The notes under the pieces were generated by a model. It was not told the DNA's origin. It saw nothing but the letters and a program-made list of their open reading frames with translations, and made no database searches. Of a DNA stretch of 64,000 bases, positions 18,319 through 25,823 are shown one piece after another. Numbering within the stretch: the first letter of the stretch is position 1; each line of letters starts with the position of its first letter. The DNA lies in NCBI RefSeq assembly GCF_016865255.1, contig NZ_CP033381.1:496001-560000 (forward strand), in the 5' to 3' direction. The position numbers and the translations under genes are program-made. Source of the DNA: Methylomonas sp. LW13 (lineage in GTDB: Bacteria; Pseudomonadota; Gammaproteobacteria; Methylococcales; Methylomonadaceae).

Positions 18319-21030
18319 GTGACAGCATCGTATTTCCAATATTGGGGTAAAGCCAAGCCAGAATCCGATGACGGTCCGGCTTATCATTTATTGCCTTACC
18401 ATTGTTTGGATGTGGCGGCGGTAGGATCGCTCTGGCTTGCTCCGAATACAGCGGTTTGTAAGCAACTAGCAATGCGCCTGCAAGTCGAGCCGGAATGGCT
18501 GCAACGTTGGTTTACCTTTTGTCTTGTCCTGCACGATCTAGGCAAATTTGCTCGTGCGTTCCAAGGTTTGCGAACGGATTTGTCGGACGGTTTGGTCAAG
18601 CCGAATCCCAGAATGACTTATTCGGAACGTCACGATAGTCTGGGATTTGCGTTGTGGCGGGACGTGTTGCAAGAAAAATTGGCGCAGCACCTTCAGCCGG
18701 TTCAGGCTACTTGTATCAACAAAATCGATCCCTGGCTGGAAATCGTCACCGGCCACCACGGCATGCCGCCGAAATTGGATAGCTTTCGGCTTGGTAATTT
18801 CTTCGAGGCCGACGACGAGCAGGCAGCGTTCGTCTTCGTGCAGCATTTGCTGGATTGCTTTCTGGCTGATTTCGACTTTCAGCCCCTAGCGGACAAGAAC
18901 CTTTATAAACGCCTGAAGCCGTTGTCCTGGCAATTCGCCGGTATAGCCGTGTTGGCCGACTGGTTGGGTTCGAATCAGGAGCATTTCACTTATTGCGCCA
19001 AGCCGATGCCGCTTACCGAATATTGGCAAAACTTTGCGTTACCCAAGGCCAAACAAGCGCTTGCCGGTTTGCCTAAACCGCCTGTAGCCGGAAAATTCGA
19101 AGCCGTGCAAACCCTGTTTCCCTTTATCCAGCAGCCTACGCCGTTACAACGATACGCTGCCGAAGAGCCGTTGGCCGATCAACCGCAGTTCTTCATCCTC
19201 GAAGACGTCACCGGTGCCGGCAAAACCGAAGCTGCGTTGATTTTGACGCAACGCTTGATTGCAAAAGGTTTGGCTGACGGTCTGTACATCGGCTTGCCGA
19301 CCATGGCGACCGCCAACGCCATGTACCAGCGCTTGGGTAAGGTCTACCGCAGCTTTTATGAAGTCGGCGAACAGCCATCGTTGGTACTGGCGCATGGTGC
19401 TCGGGAATTGTCGCAAGCCTTTCGTGATTCGGTGCTACTGGCCGAGCAAGCAAATCTAGATACCGATTATCAGAACGGCCGACTCGAGGAAGATCAGGAA
19501 CTGAGCGCTACCGCTTACTGCAACGCCTGGCTGGCGGACAGTCGCAAAAAAGCCTTACTGGCGGATGTCGGCGTCGGCACGCTCGACCAAGCTTTATTGG
19601 CGGTGTTGCCGGCGCGGCATCAATCCTTGCGTTTACTGGGTTTGGGGCGCAAGGTGTTATTGGTGGACGAGGTCCACGCCTACGACAGCTATATGCGAGA
19701 ACTACTTTCGGCATTATTGGAAGCCCATGCCCGCCAGGGTGGCAGCGCGATTCTGTTGTCGGCCACCTTGCCGCAAACCATGCGCGAAACTCTAACCGCG
19801 GCTTTTCATCGCGGACTCGGATTGGAAGCGCCGAATTTGGCCTATCCGGCGGCTTACCCGTTGGCGACTCACACGCCGGCACAAAACCTGGAAAAGCCCA
19901 TCGATACCCGCGCCGAAGTCAAACGCACGGTTCACGTTCAACGCCTCGACAGCGAAGAACAAATCATTGCCAAAATTCGCCAAAGCGCCGAGCAAGGCCT
20001 CTGCGTTTGTTGGATACGCAATACCGTCAAATCGGCTCGGCAGGCTTATCAAACATTGCTCAGTCAAGGCGTTGCCGCCGAACGCTTGAGTTTGTTCCAT
20101 AGCCGTTTTGCGATGATAGACCGGCAAGTCATCGAAAACCGCACCTTGCAAACCTTCGGCGAACAATCAGGGCATGACCAGCGCAACGGCCAAATCCTGA
20201 TTGCCACCCAGGTAGTCGAACAATCCTTGGACTTGGATTTCGATGTACTGATCAGCGACTTGGCACCCATCGATTTACTGATTCAACGCGCCGGCCGTTT
20301 GTGCCGCCATGTCCGCGATGCGTTAGGCAACCGTTTGTGTGAACAAGGCGCGGAAGATCGCCGCGGCGCACCGGTGTTTTACCTGTATGCTCCGACGCCT
20401 TCGGACGATGCAAACGCCGCTTGGTTGAAGCCGGATCACGCCGGCACCCAGGCGGTTTACCCCCACGTTGGTCAGCTATGGCTGTCGGCTCGATTATTGG
20501 CAGATAAAGGTGGTTTCGCCATGCCGGACGATGCGCGGGAATTGATTGAAGGCGTGTATGCCGATGAAGCGCAGGCTCGCATACCGCTTGCATTGGAAGA
20601 AGCGTCGTTCGACGCGGAAGGTAAAACCATGGTGCAAAAAAGCATGGCAACGTTGAATGGGCTTGATCTGGGAAAGGGTTATACCCGGAAAAGCGGCGAT
20701 TGGGATGAGGAAACCCGAATTCCCACACGTCTCACCGAAGAGGAAAGTATTTCGGTGGCGTTGGCTGTGCTGGTTGACGGTCAGCTTAAGCCTTACGCCG
20801 ATGTCGAGCGTTACGCTTGGGCGTTGAGCACGATTAAGTTGCCGGAACGTGAATGGAAAAAAGTCAGTCTACAAATACCGGAAGATTTGAAACCGCAGAT
20901 TGAAGCTTTGAAAAATGAACAAAAGGCGTTGCGTTGGTTGGAGGTGTTGCCGTTAGTGGATGGGCAAAGCCTGTATTCGGCGACGGACGGATTTGTCGGG
21001 GAAGTCCCCGCGGGTGCGGGGAACGAATGA
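18319..21030 (+). CDS. cas3: CRISPR-associated helicase/nuclease Cas3 (type I-E)
   Basis: 903 residues from a GTG with AAGGA upstream. The HD nuclease comes first (H28 in YHCLD, LHDLGKFARAF near 71-81, TGHHG near 153). The SF2 helicase follows: DVTGAGKTEA near 296-305 (Walker A), VDEVHAYD near 450 (DEVH box), LSATLP, and the conserved QRAGRLCRH motif of the second lobe. A C-terminal domain closes it. Cas3 nicks and degrades DNA bound by Cascade. The last ten codons (GEVPAGAGNE) lie in a copy of the CRISPR repeat read from the other strand. It is separated from casA by 759 bp holding a guide-RNA-like element, a small ORF and hicBA. Confidence 0.96.
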   Translation: MTASYFQYWGKAKPESDDGPAYHLLPYHCLDVAAVGSLWLAPNTAVCKQLAMRLQVEPEWLQRWFTFCLVLHDLGKFARAFQGLRTDLSDGLVKPNPRMTYSERHDSLGFALWRDVLQEKLAQHLQPVQATCINKIDPWLEIVTGHHGMPPKLDSFRLGNFFEADDEQAAFVFVQHLLDCFLADFDFQPLADKNLYKRLKPLSWQFAGIAVLADWLGSNQEHFTYCAKPMPLTEYWQNFALPKAKQALAGLPKPPVAGKFEAVQTLFPFIQQPTPLQRYAAEEPLADQPQFFILEDVTGAGKTEAALILTQRLIAKGLADGLYIGLPTMATANAMYQRLGKVYRSFYEVGEQPSLVLAHGARELSQAFRDSVLLAEQANLDTDYQNGRLEEDQELSATAYCNAWLADSRKKALLADVGVGTLDQALLAVLPARHQSLRLLGLGRKVLLVDEVHAYDSYMRELLSALLEAHARQGGSAILLSATLPQTMRETLTAAFHRGLGLEAPNLAYPAAYPLATHTPAQNLEKPIDTRAEVKRTVHVQRLDSEEQIIAKIRQSAEQGLCVCWIRNTVKSARQAYQTLLSQGVAAERLSLFHSRFAMIDRQVIENRTLQTFGEQSGHDQRNGQILIATQVVEQSLDLDFDVLISDLAPIDLLIQRAGRLCRHVRDALGNRLCEQGAEDRRGAPVFYLYAPTPSDDANAAWLKPDHAGTQAVYPHVGQLWLSARLLADKGGFAMPDDARELIEGVYADEAQARIPLALEEASFDAEGKTMVQKSMATLNGLDLGKGYTRKSGDWDEETRIPTRLTEEESISVALAVLVDGQLKPYADVERYAWALSTIKLPEREWKKVSLQIPEDLKPQIEALKNEQKALRWLEVLPLVDGQSLYSATDGFVGEVPAGAGNE

Positions 21031-21087
21031 GTTGCTTCACATAATGTAGTCAGCGAAGCGGTTCATCCCTAATTGGCTTAAGGAACG
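20998..21087 (-). ncRNA. Mini-CRISPR guide RNA gene (CreA/CreR-like)
   Basis: On the minus strand this reads pseudo-repeat (21087-21059), 32-nt spacer (21058-21027), pseudo-repeat (21026-20998). The unit sizes 29/32/29 equal those of the main array. The first pseudo-repeat is identical to the array repeat over its last 11 bases (GGGATGAACCG), which contain the 8-nt crRNA handle. Its stem is rebuilt as CCTTAA-GCCAA-TTAGGG. The second matches over 20 contiguous bases covering the GC stem, but the handle is lost. Cas6e cleavage of both would release a crRNA-like RNA. The spacer partly matches the promoter region at 21131-21147 next to an AAG PAM. This organisation is that of CreA/CreR guides; expression is not shown. 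Confidence 0.82.
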
Positions 21088-21093
21088 AGTGAT

Positions 21094-21122
21094 AGTTTAA
21101 AGGTTGTGGATGTATATGTAAA
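21094..21122 (-). promoter_or_regulatory. Candidate promoter of the guide RNA
   Basis: On the minus strand, TTTACA (21122-21117), a 17-bp spacer and TAAACT (21099-21094) form a fair sigma70 promoter. A start seven bases beyond the -10 falls at about 21087, the first base of the first pseudo-repeat, so no separate leader would be needed. Confidence 0.55.
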
Positions 21123-21127
21123 ACTTT

Positions 21128-21162
21128 AAGCTTCGTTGACTTCATTAAAATTGACATTGTTC
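21128..21162 (+). promoter_or_regulatory. Cascade target site for the guide RNA (PAM plus partial protospacer)
   Basis: AAG at 21128-21130 is the standard type I-E PAM. The following 32 positions, compared with the mini-CRISPR spacer, match at 1-5, 7-11 and 13-17. Mismatches fall at 6 and 12, the positions flipped out of the duplex in Cascade. From 18 on the match is lost. Seed-only pairing of this sort is known to allow binding without Cas3 cleavage. The site covers the -35 box at 21151 and lies between two divergent promoters. Confidence 0.8.
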
Positions 21163-21180
21163 AATTGTATCGCCTATGAT
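21151..21180 (+). promoter_or_regulatory. Near-consensus sigma70 promoter before the 36-aa ORF and hicBA
   Basis: TTGACA at 21151-21156, an 18-bp spacer and TATGAT at 21175-21180 match the consensus at 11 of 12 positions. The predicted start is about 21187, 24 bases before the small ORF. It is the strongest promoter I can see in the cas locus and overlaps the guide RNA target. Confidence 0.8.
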
Positions 21181-21210
21181 TTCCCCGTCAGAATTTTTTG
21201 AGGGTCAGTC

Positions 21211-21321
21211 ATGGGGCAGATCAAGGGTTTGATAGATGCGGTCAACGCTTTTGCGCCAAATCCGCTGGCGGTTATTTGTTTAGCTCTGGTACTTGCAATC
21301 ATCTTGGCGTTGAAGATGTGA
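21211..21321 (+). CDS. 36-residue hydrophobic peptide (candidate CreT-like toxin)
   Basis: The ATG at 21211 has GAGGG at good spacing upstream and lies 24 bases after the predicted start of a near-consensus promoter. The peptide has a short polar N-terminal helix (MGQIKGLIDAVNAFAPN) and one transmembrane helix (LAVICLALVLAIILAL), ending KM. The form is that of small membrane-acting toxins. It is the first gene behind the promoter that the guide RNA appears to target. No family is recognised, and it could also be a short leader ORF for hicBA. Confidence 0.6.
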   Translation: MGQIKGLIDAVNAFAPNPLAVICLALVLAIILALKM

Positions 21322-21357
21322 TTGCAATATCCAGGCAGGTGTTTTTTGGAGAGAAGC

Positions 21358-21561
21358 ATGAAATTAAAAGTCATCATTCACGAAGCCGAAGAAGGCGGTT
21401 ACTGGGCTGAAGTGCCGTCGATTCCGGGCTGTGTAACCCAAGGCGAAAGCTTTGACGAGTTGCTAAGCAATATTTATGAAGCAGTGGAAGGGTGTTTATC
21501 GGTGGATATAGACGAGGCCAGCGTTGGCAGTAACGACCGAATCATGGAGATTGCCGTGTGA
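21358..21561 (+). CDS. hicB: HicB-like antitoxin (short form)
   Basis: 67 residues from an ATG with GGAGAGA upstream. The fold is UPF0150/HicB: KLKVIIHEAEEGGYWAEVPSIPGC, then QGESFDELLSNIYEAVEG. This is only the HicA-binding half. The C-terminal ribbon-helix-helix or HTH domain by which long HicB proteins repress their own promoter is missing. It overlaps hicA by four bases (GTGA). The order antitoxin-toxin is common in this family. It sits inside the cas operon, between cas3 and casA. Confidence 0.88.
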   Translation: MKLKVIIHEAEEGGYWAEVPSIPGCVTQGESFDELLSNIYEAVEGCLSVDIDEASVGSNDRIMEIAV

Positions 21562-21764
21562 AGGCTATCAGCGGCAAGCGCATGTGCCGATTGCTGGAAA
21601 TGCGCGGTTGGGAGCTAAAACGAATCAACGGCAGCCATCATATTTACGCCAACGCCGTTAGCACAATGAGGATTTCCGTGCCGGTGCATGGCGATAGCGC
21701 GTTAAAGATCGGTTTGCAAAAGCAGATAATGAAAATGGCCGACATAGGCGAAGCTGAGTTGTAA
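21558..21764 (+). CDS. hicA: HicA-like mRNA interferase toxin
   Basis: 68 residues from a GTG, coupled to hicB. The dsRBD-like HicA fold is clear: SGKRMCRLLEMRGWELKRINGSHHIYAN contains the catalytic His after the NGSH turn, followed by VPVHGDSALKIGLQKQIMK. HicA cleaves mRNA and stops growth until HicB binds it. casA follows after 25 bases with its own AGGGAG site, so readthrough from the hicBA promoter would express Cascade. Confidence 0.9.
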   Translation: MKAISGKRMCRLLEMRGWELKRINGSHHIYANAVSTMRISVPVHGDSALKIGLQKQIMKMADIGEAEL

Positions 21765-21789
21765 TTTCAATTTCAAGCAGGGAGACAAG

Positions 21790-23367
21790 ATGAATTTAAT
21801 AACGGATCGCTGGATACCGGTCATTCGCCAAAACGGCTTACACGATTTGATCGTGCCCTGGCAAATCGCCGAAACCGAAAACCCGGTGGTCGAAATCAAC
21901 GCGCCGAGGCCGGATTTTCAGGGTGCACTTTATCAATTCCTGATTGGTCTGCTGCAAACCGGATTCGCGCCGGAAGACGAAGAGCAATGGTTGGAGTATT
22001 GGGACGAGGCGCCGGATTCAAATGAATTGCAAGCCCGTTTTTCCCAATTGGCACCGGCGTTCGAATTGATCAGCGACGATGGCCCGGCATTTTTACAGGA
22101 TTTGGCACTGCCGGATGGCGAAGCCAAGCCTATCGCGGCGTTGCTGATCGAAGCGCCCGGCGGTAAAACCCTGAAAGACAATCTTGACCACTTCATCAAA
22201 CGCGGTTTGGCGAACCAACTATGCCCAAGTTGCGCGGCCAGCGCATTATTTACCTTGCAAACCAATGCACCATCCGGTGGCGTTGGGCATCGGGTCGGAT
22301 TACGCGGTGGTGGACCGTTGACGACCTTGGTGCTTCCCAAAGCCACCCAAACCGCGTTGTGGCAAAAGCTTTGGTTGAATGTGTTCAACCAGGAAGACCT
22401 GCAACCCTTAGATAACCTGGAAGCCGCCGTTATGCCCTGGTTGGGCAAAACCCGCACTTCCGAAAAAGGCCAGATCACCACGCCGGCAGATGTTCATCCG
22501 TTGCATGCTTATTGGGGAATGCCGCGCCGGATTCGCTTGAGCGAAACGCCCGAGCCGGGCGTTTGCGACTTATGCGGATGCCATGCCGAATCGTTGTTTC
22601 GCGAATACCGCACCAAAAACTATGGCACCAATTACGATGGCGCTTGGCAACATCCGTTAACGCCTTACCGCCACGATCCAAAAAAGGTCAATCCACCGCT
22701 GTCTTTGAAAGGCCAGCAAGGTGGCTTGGGTTATCGGCATTGGTTGGGATTGGCGTTACAGGACGATAGCAATGGCGACAAAGCCGCTCAGATTGTTCGG
22801 CACTACAACCAGGAGCGTGGACGGATGCTGGCCGACCGGGGCGGAGCGGCATTGTGGTGCTTCGGTTATGACATGGACAACATGAAGGCGCGTTGCTGGT
22901 ACGAAGCGAGGTTTCCGGTGTTTTATCTGTCCGTGCAACAGCAACACCAGCTTATCGGTTGGGCTGGCGAGTTGATCGATGCGGCACGGGAAACGGTGAA
23001 GATCCTGCGCAGCGAAGTCAAAATCGCCTGGTTCCGCCGTCCGGAAGATGCCAAAGGCGATATGAGCCAAATCGATACGCAATTTTGGCAAGCCAGCGAA
23101 GCCGAGTTTTTTCGTTTGTTGGATCGCTTGGCTACTTTGTCGGCCGGCGGTGGTATGGCACCGGCTGAAATTTACGCCGATTGGTTTGCAGTGTTGAAAT
23201 CGAAAATGACCGGGGTTTTTGAAGTCGCGACTTTAAGCTCCACGCCGGAAGATCTCGATTTAAAACGTATTATCAAAGCCCGTAAATCAATGCTGGATCG
23301 GTTTCGTAACAACAAAATTATCAAAGAACTAAAAGCTAAAGCCCAATCGGAGGAAGTAGCCAAATGA
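21790..23367 (+). CDS. casA: Cascade large subunit Cas8e (Cse1/CasA)
   Basis: 525 residues, normal for Cse1. It starts MNLITDRWIPVIRQNG, typical of the family, and has a zinc-type pair CPSC near residue 142 and CDLCGC near 260. In Cascade this subunit reads the PAM and recruits Cas3. AGGGAG lies before the ATG. It overlaps casB by four bases (ATGA). If the mini-CRISPR RNA guides Cascade, this protein must also accept its AAG PAM. Confidence 0.95.
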   Translation: MNLITDRWIPVIRQNGLHDLIVPWQIAETENPVVEINAPRPDFQGALYQFLIGLLQTGFAPEDEEQWLEYWDEAPDSNELQARFSQLAPAFELISDDGPAFLQDLALPDGEAKPIAALLIEAPGGKTLKDNLDHFIKRGLANQLCPSCAASALFTLQTNAPSGGVGHRVGLRGGGPLTTLVLPKATQTALWQKLWLNVFNQEDLQPLDNLEAAVMPWLGKTRTSEKGQITTPADVHPLHAYWGMPRRIRLSETPEPGVCDLCGCHAESLFREYRTKNYGTNYDGAWQHPLTPYRHDPKKVNPPLSLKGQQGGLGYRHWLGLALQDDSNGDKAAQIVRHYNQERGRMLADRGGAALWCFGYDMDNMKARCWYEARFPVFYLSVQQQHQLIGWAGELIDAARETVKILRSEVKIAWFRRPEDAKGDMSQIDTQFWQASEAEFFRLLDRLATLSAGGGMAPAEIYADWFAVLKSKMTGVFEVATLSSTPEDLDLKRIIKARKSMLDRFRNNKIIKELKAKAQSEEVAK

Positions 23368-23945
23368 GCGAATTCGAAACTATGGAAAAACGGTTACAAG
23401 CCTGGCACCGTTGGTTGGACGATAATCGTGGTGACCGCGCCCGGTTGCGCCGAGCCGAAAGCCCGGAGGACATTTTACTGACAGATGCATTTTTTCACTT
23501 TTTGGAATGGCTGAAACCTTTTCAAGAATGGTCGGAAAAGACGCCAATGTTGGCCAAGGCTTGCATTGCCGGAGCCCTGGCGCACGTCAAAATCGATAAA
23601 CAAATGCCAAGTCGCATTTACCACAGCAAAAGCAAAGACGATGTCCCCACCAAAATTGCCAGTTTTGCAGAGCAATTGGCTACGCCGCTAGAGGGTAAAA
23701 GTAAAGCGCCTATGAGCGAGCTGCGTTTTCAACAATTGCAAAAAAGCCCGACTGTTGACGATTTTTACCGCCGAATCATCCGCGCTATTCGATTGTTAGA
23801 TGGCAACGTCAATATTGTGTCGTTAGCTAAAGATATTGCACATTGGCATCGGGAATTCGAACAACCGTTAGGACGACACCCCGCCAAACGCCTAGCCGTG
23901 AGCTGGGCTACCGATTATTTCTCAGTGCCAACCCCAAAAAACTAA
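23364..23945 (+). CDS. casB: Cascade small subunit Cse2 (CasB)
   Basis: 193 residues, all-helical: WHRWLDDNRGDRARLRRAESPEDILL is the usual N-terminal signature. Two copies line the inner face of Cascade and stabilise the R-loop. It overlaps casA by four bases and is followed after 18 bases by casC, with AAGGAGAG before the casC start. Confidence 0.93.
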   Translation: MSEFETMEKRLQAWHRWLDDNRGDRARLRRAESPEDILLTDAFFHFLEWLKPFQEWSEKTPMLAKACIAGALAHVKIDKQMPSRIYHSKSKDDVPTKIASFAEQLATPLEGKSKAPMSELRFQQLQKSPTVDDFYRRIIRAIRLLDGNVNIVSLAKDIAHWHREFEQPLGRHPAKRLAVSWATDYFSVPTPKN

Positions 23946-23963
23946 CCTCAAGGAGAGACTTAA

Positions 23964-25031
23964 ATGAGCCGTTTCATTCAATTGCATTTGTTGACCGCTT
24001 ACCCGCCCGCCAACCTGAACCGCGACGATCAAGGTAGCCCCAAAACCGCGAAGATGGGCGGCTACGACCGCTTGCGGGTATCGTCGCAATGCCTGAAAAG
24101 AACCTGGAGAACTTCGGACTTGTTCCAGGCGGCGGTTGGCAGCCATTTGGGTACGCGCACCAAGTTGCTCGGCCTGGAGATATACAACAAATTGCTGGCA
24201 GGCGGCGTTAAAGAAAAAGACGCCAAGGAATGGACCAAGTCCATCGCCGGCGTATTCGGCGCCTTGAAAAAAGCCGACAAGAACGACCCTCTGGCCGAAA
24301 TGGAAATCGAGCAGTTGGTGCACGTTAGCCCCGCCGAGCGGGCAGCATTGGATGCGCTGGCCGCCAAACTGGTCGCCGAACAGCGAGCGCCGGAAAAAGA
24401 CGAATTGAATTTGCTGCGAGTCAAGGAACAGGCGGTGGACATTGCCTTGTTCGGCCGCATGCTGGCTTCCAGCCCGGCTTTTAACATCGAAGCCGCCTGC
24501 CAAGTAGCCCATGCCATCAGCGTGCATCCGGTGGTGATCGAAGACGATTATTTCACCGCTGTCGATGACCTCAATATCGGCGAGGATGACATGGGCGCCG
24601 CCCACATCGGCGAAACCCGCTTCGCCGCAGGTTTGTTTTACGCCTACATCTGCATCAACCGCGAGTTGCTGATTAAAAATCTGGACGGCAACGCCGAGCT
24701 TGCTAATAAAGCCATTCGCGCCTTGACCGAAGCCGCCGTCAAAGTCGCGCCGGAAGGCAAGCAAAACAGCTTCGCGTCCAGGGCTTATGCGTCGTTCGTG
24801 TTGGCGGAAAAGGGCGACCAGCAGCCGCGTTCGTTGTCGGTGGCTTATTTGAAACCCGTTGGCCGCGAAGCTGACGATTATGCTATTCAGGCCATTTCGG
24901 CGTTGAAAGCGCAGAACGAGAGCTTTGACGAAGTTTACGGCGCTTGCGCGGATAGCCGTTACGAACTGAATGCCTTACCGTCGCAACGCCAAGGTACTTT
25001 GGCCGGCTTGCTCGACTTCGTCGCTCAATAG
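23964..25031 (+). CDS. casC: Cascade backbone subunit Cas7e (Cse4/CasC)
   Basis: 355 residues. FIQLHLLTAYPPANLNRDDQGSPKTA at the N-terminus is the Cas7e signature, with SSQCLKRTWR close by. Six copies bind the crRNA and kink it every sixth base, which is why guide-target mismatches at positions 6 and 12 are tolerated. It lies 9 bases upstream of casD. Confidence 0.95.
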   Translation: MSRFIQLHLLTAYPPANLNRDDQGSPKTAKMGGYDRLRVSSQCLKRTWRTSDLFQAAVGSHLGTRTKLLGLEIYNKLLAGGVKEKDAKEWTKSIAGVFGALKKADKNDPLAEMEIEQLVHVSPAERAALDALAAKLVAEQRAPEKDELNLLRVKEQAVDIALFGRMLASSPAFNIEAACQVAHAISVHPVVIEDDYFTAVDDLNIGEDDMGAAHIGETRFAAGLFYAYICINRELLIKNLDGNAELANKAIRALTEAAVKVAPEGKQNSFASRAYASFVLAEKGDQQPRSLSVAYLKPVGREADDYAIQAISALKAQNESFDEVYGACADSRYELNALPSQRQGTLAGLLDFVAQ

Positions 25032-25040
25032 GAGCCGGTC

Positions 25041-25823
25041 ATGGACCTATTGTTATTCCGTTTATACGGGCCGATGGCGAGTTGGGGTGAAATCGCCGTT
25101 GGCGAAAGCCGGCATAGCGCCAATTATCCGAGCAAGTCGGCGATATTGGGATTGGTCGGCGCGGCGCTGGGTATAGAGCGAAGCGACGAAGCGCAACAAG
25201 CCAGTTTGCAGAATGGTTACCAAGTGGCCGTCGAAGTGTTCAGCACCGGCCAATTGCTGCGCGATTACCATACTGCGCAAGTGCCGGACTCGGCCGGCAA
25301 GTTTGTTTACCGTACCCGCCGCGACGAATTGGTGTTGGGCAAGGAGCGCTTGGGCACGATATTGTCCAGCCGCGAATACCGTAGCGATGCCCTGGCCGTC
25401 GTGGCTTTGCGCGCTTTACCGGATGCGCCGTTCAGTCTGATACAAATCGAGGAAAAACTGCGCAAGCCGGTGTTCCATTTGTATTTGGGGCGCAAATCTT
25501 GTCCGCTGGCCGCGCCGTTGCATCCGCAATTGCTGACCGAGCAAGCCGATCTGTTGTCGGCGTTCAAAGCCTATCTGCATAAACCGTTATTGCCGCACAA
25601 GGAGGCAGATGGCGCACTGGGCCAACCCGATAAGCAAGATGCTTATTGGCTGAATGCCGGTGGTGAGCGCCATTATTACTGGGAAGGCGAGCCTGATGAC
25701 TTTGCCAAAGACATCGATTTGCAGCTCCGGCAAACCCGCGTTCGCCACGATCAACCCTTATCGCGCAAACGGTGGCAATTCGCGCCGCGTCAGGAACATT
25801 ATTTTTATCAGGGAGGCGAGTGA
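25041..25823 (+). CDS. casD: Cascade subunit Cas5e (CasD)
   Basis: 260 residues. It starts MDLLLFRLYGPMASWGEIAVGE, the Cas5e form, followed by HSANYPSKSAILGLVGAALG, the Gly-rich RAMP loop. It caps the 5' handle of the crRNA. AGGAG precedes the ATG and the stop overlaps casE by one base. Confidence 0.95.
   Translation: MDLLLFRLYGPMASWGEIAVGESRHSANYPSKSAILGLVGAALGIERSDEAQQASLQNGYQVAVEVFSTGQLLRDYHTAQVPDSAGKFVYRTRRDELVLGKERLGTILSSREYRSDALAVVALRALPDAPFSLIQIEEKLRKPVFHLYLGRKSCPLAAPLHPQLLTEQADLLSAFKAYLHKPLLPHKEADGALGQPDKQDAYWLNAGGERHYYWEGEPDDFAKDIDLQLRQTRVRHDQPLSRKRWQFAPRQEHYFYQGGE

Noticed and set aside
20998-21087. Reading the mini-CRISPR as a plain decayed remnant of an old array
   Set aside because: The retained parts are exactly those needed for one crRNA, and the spacer matches a nearby promoter next to a PAM; decay would not produce this.
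21105-21116. TATACA on the minus strand as the -10 of the guide RNA
   Set aside because: No acceptable -35 lies at 16-18 bp; TTTACA-N17-TAAACT is better and predicts a start at the pseudo-repeat.
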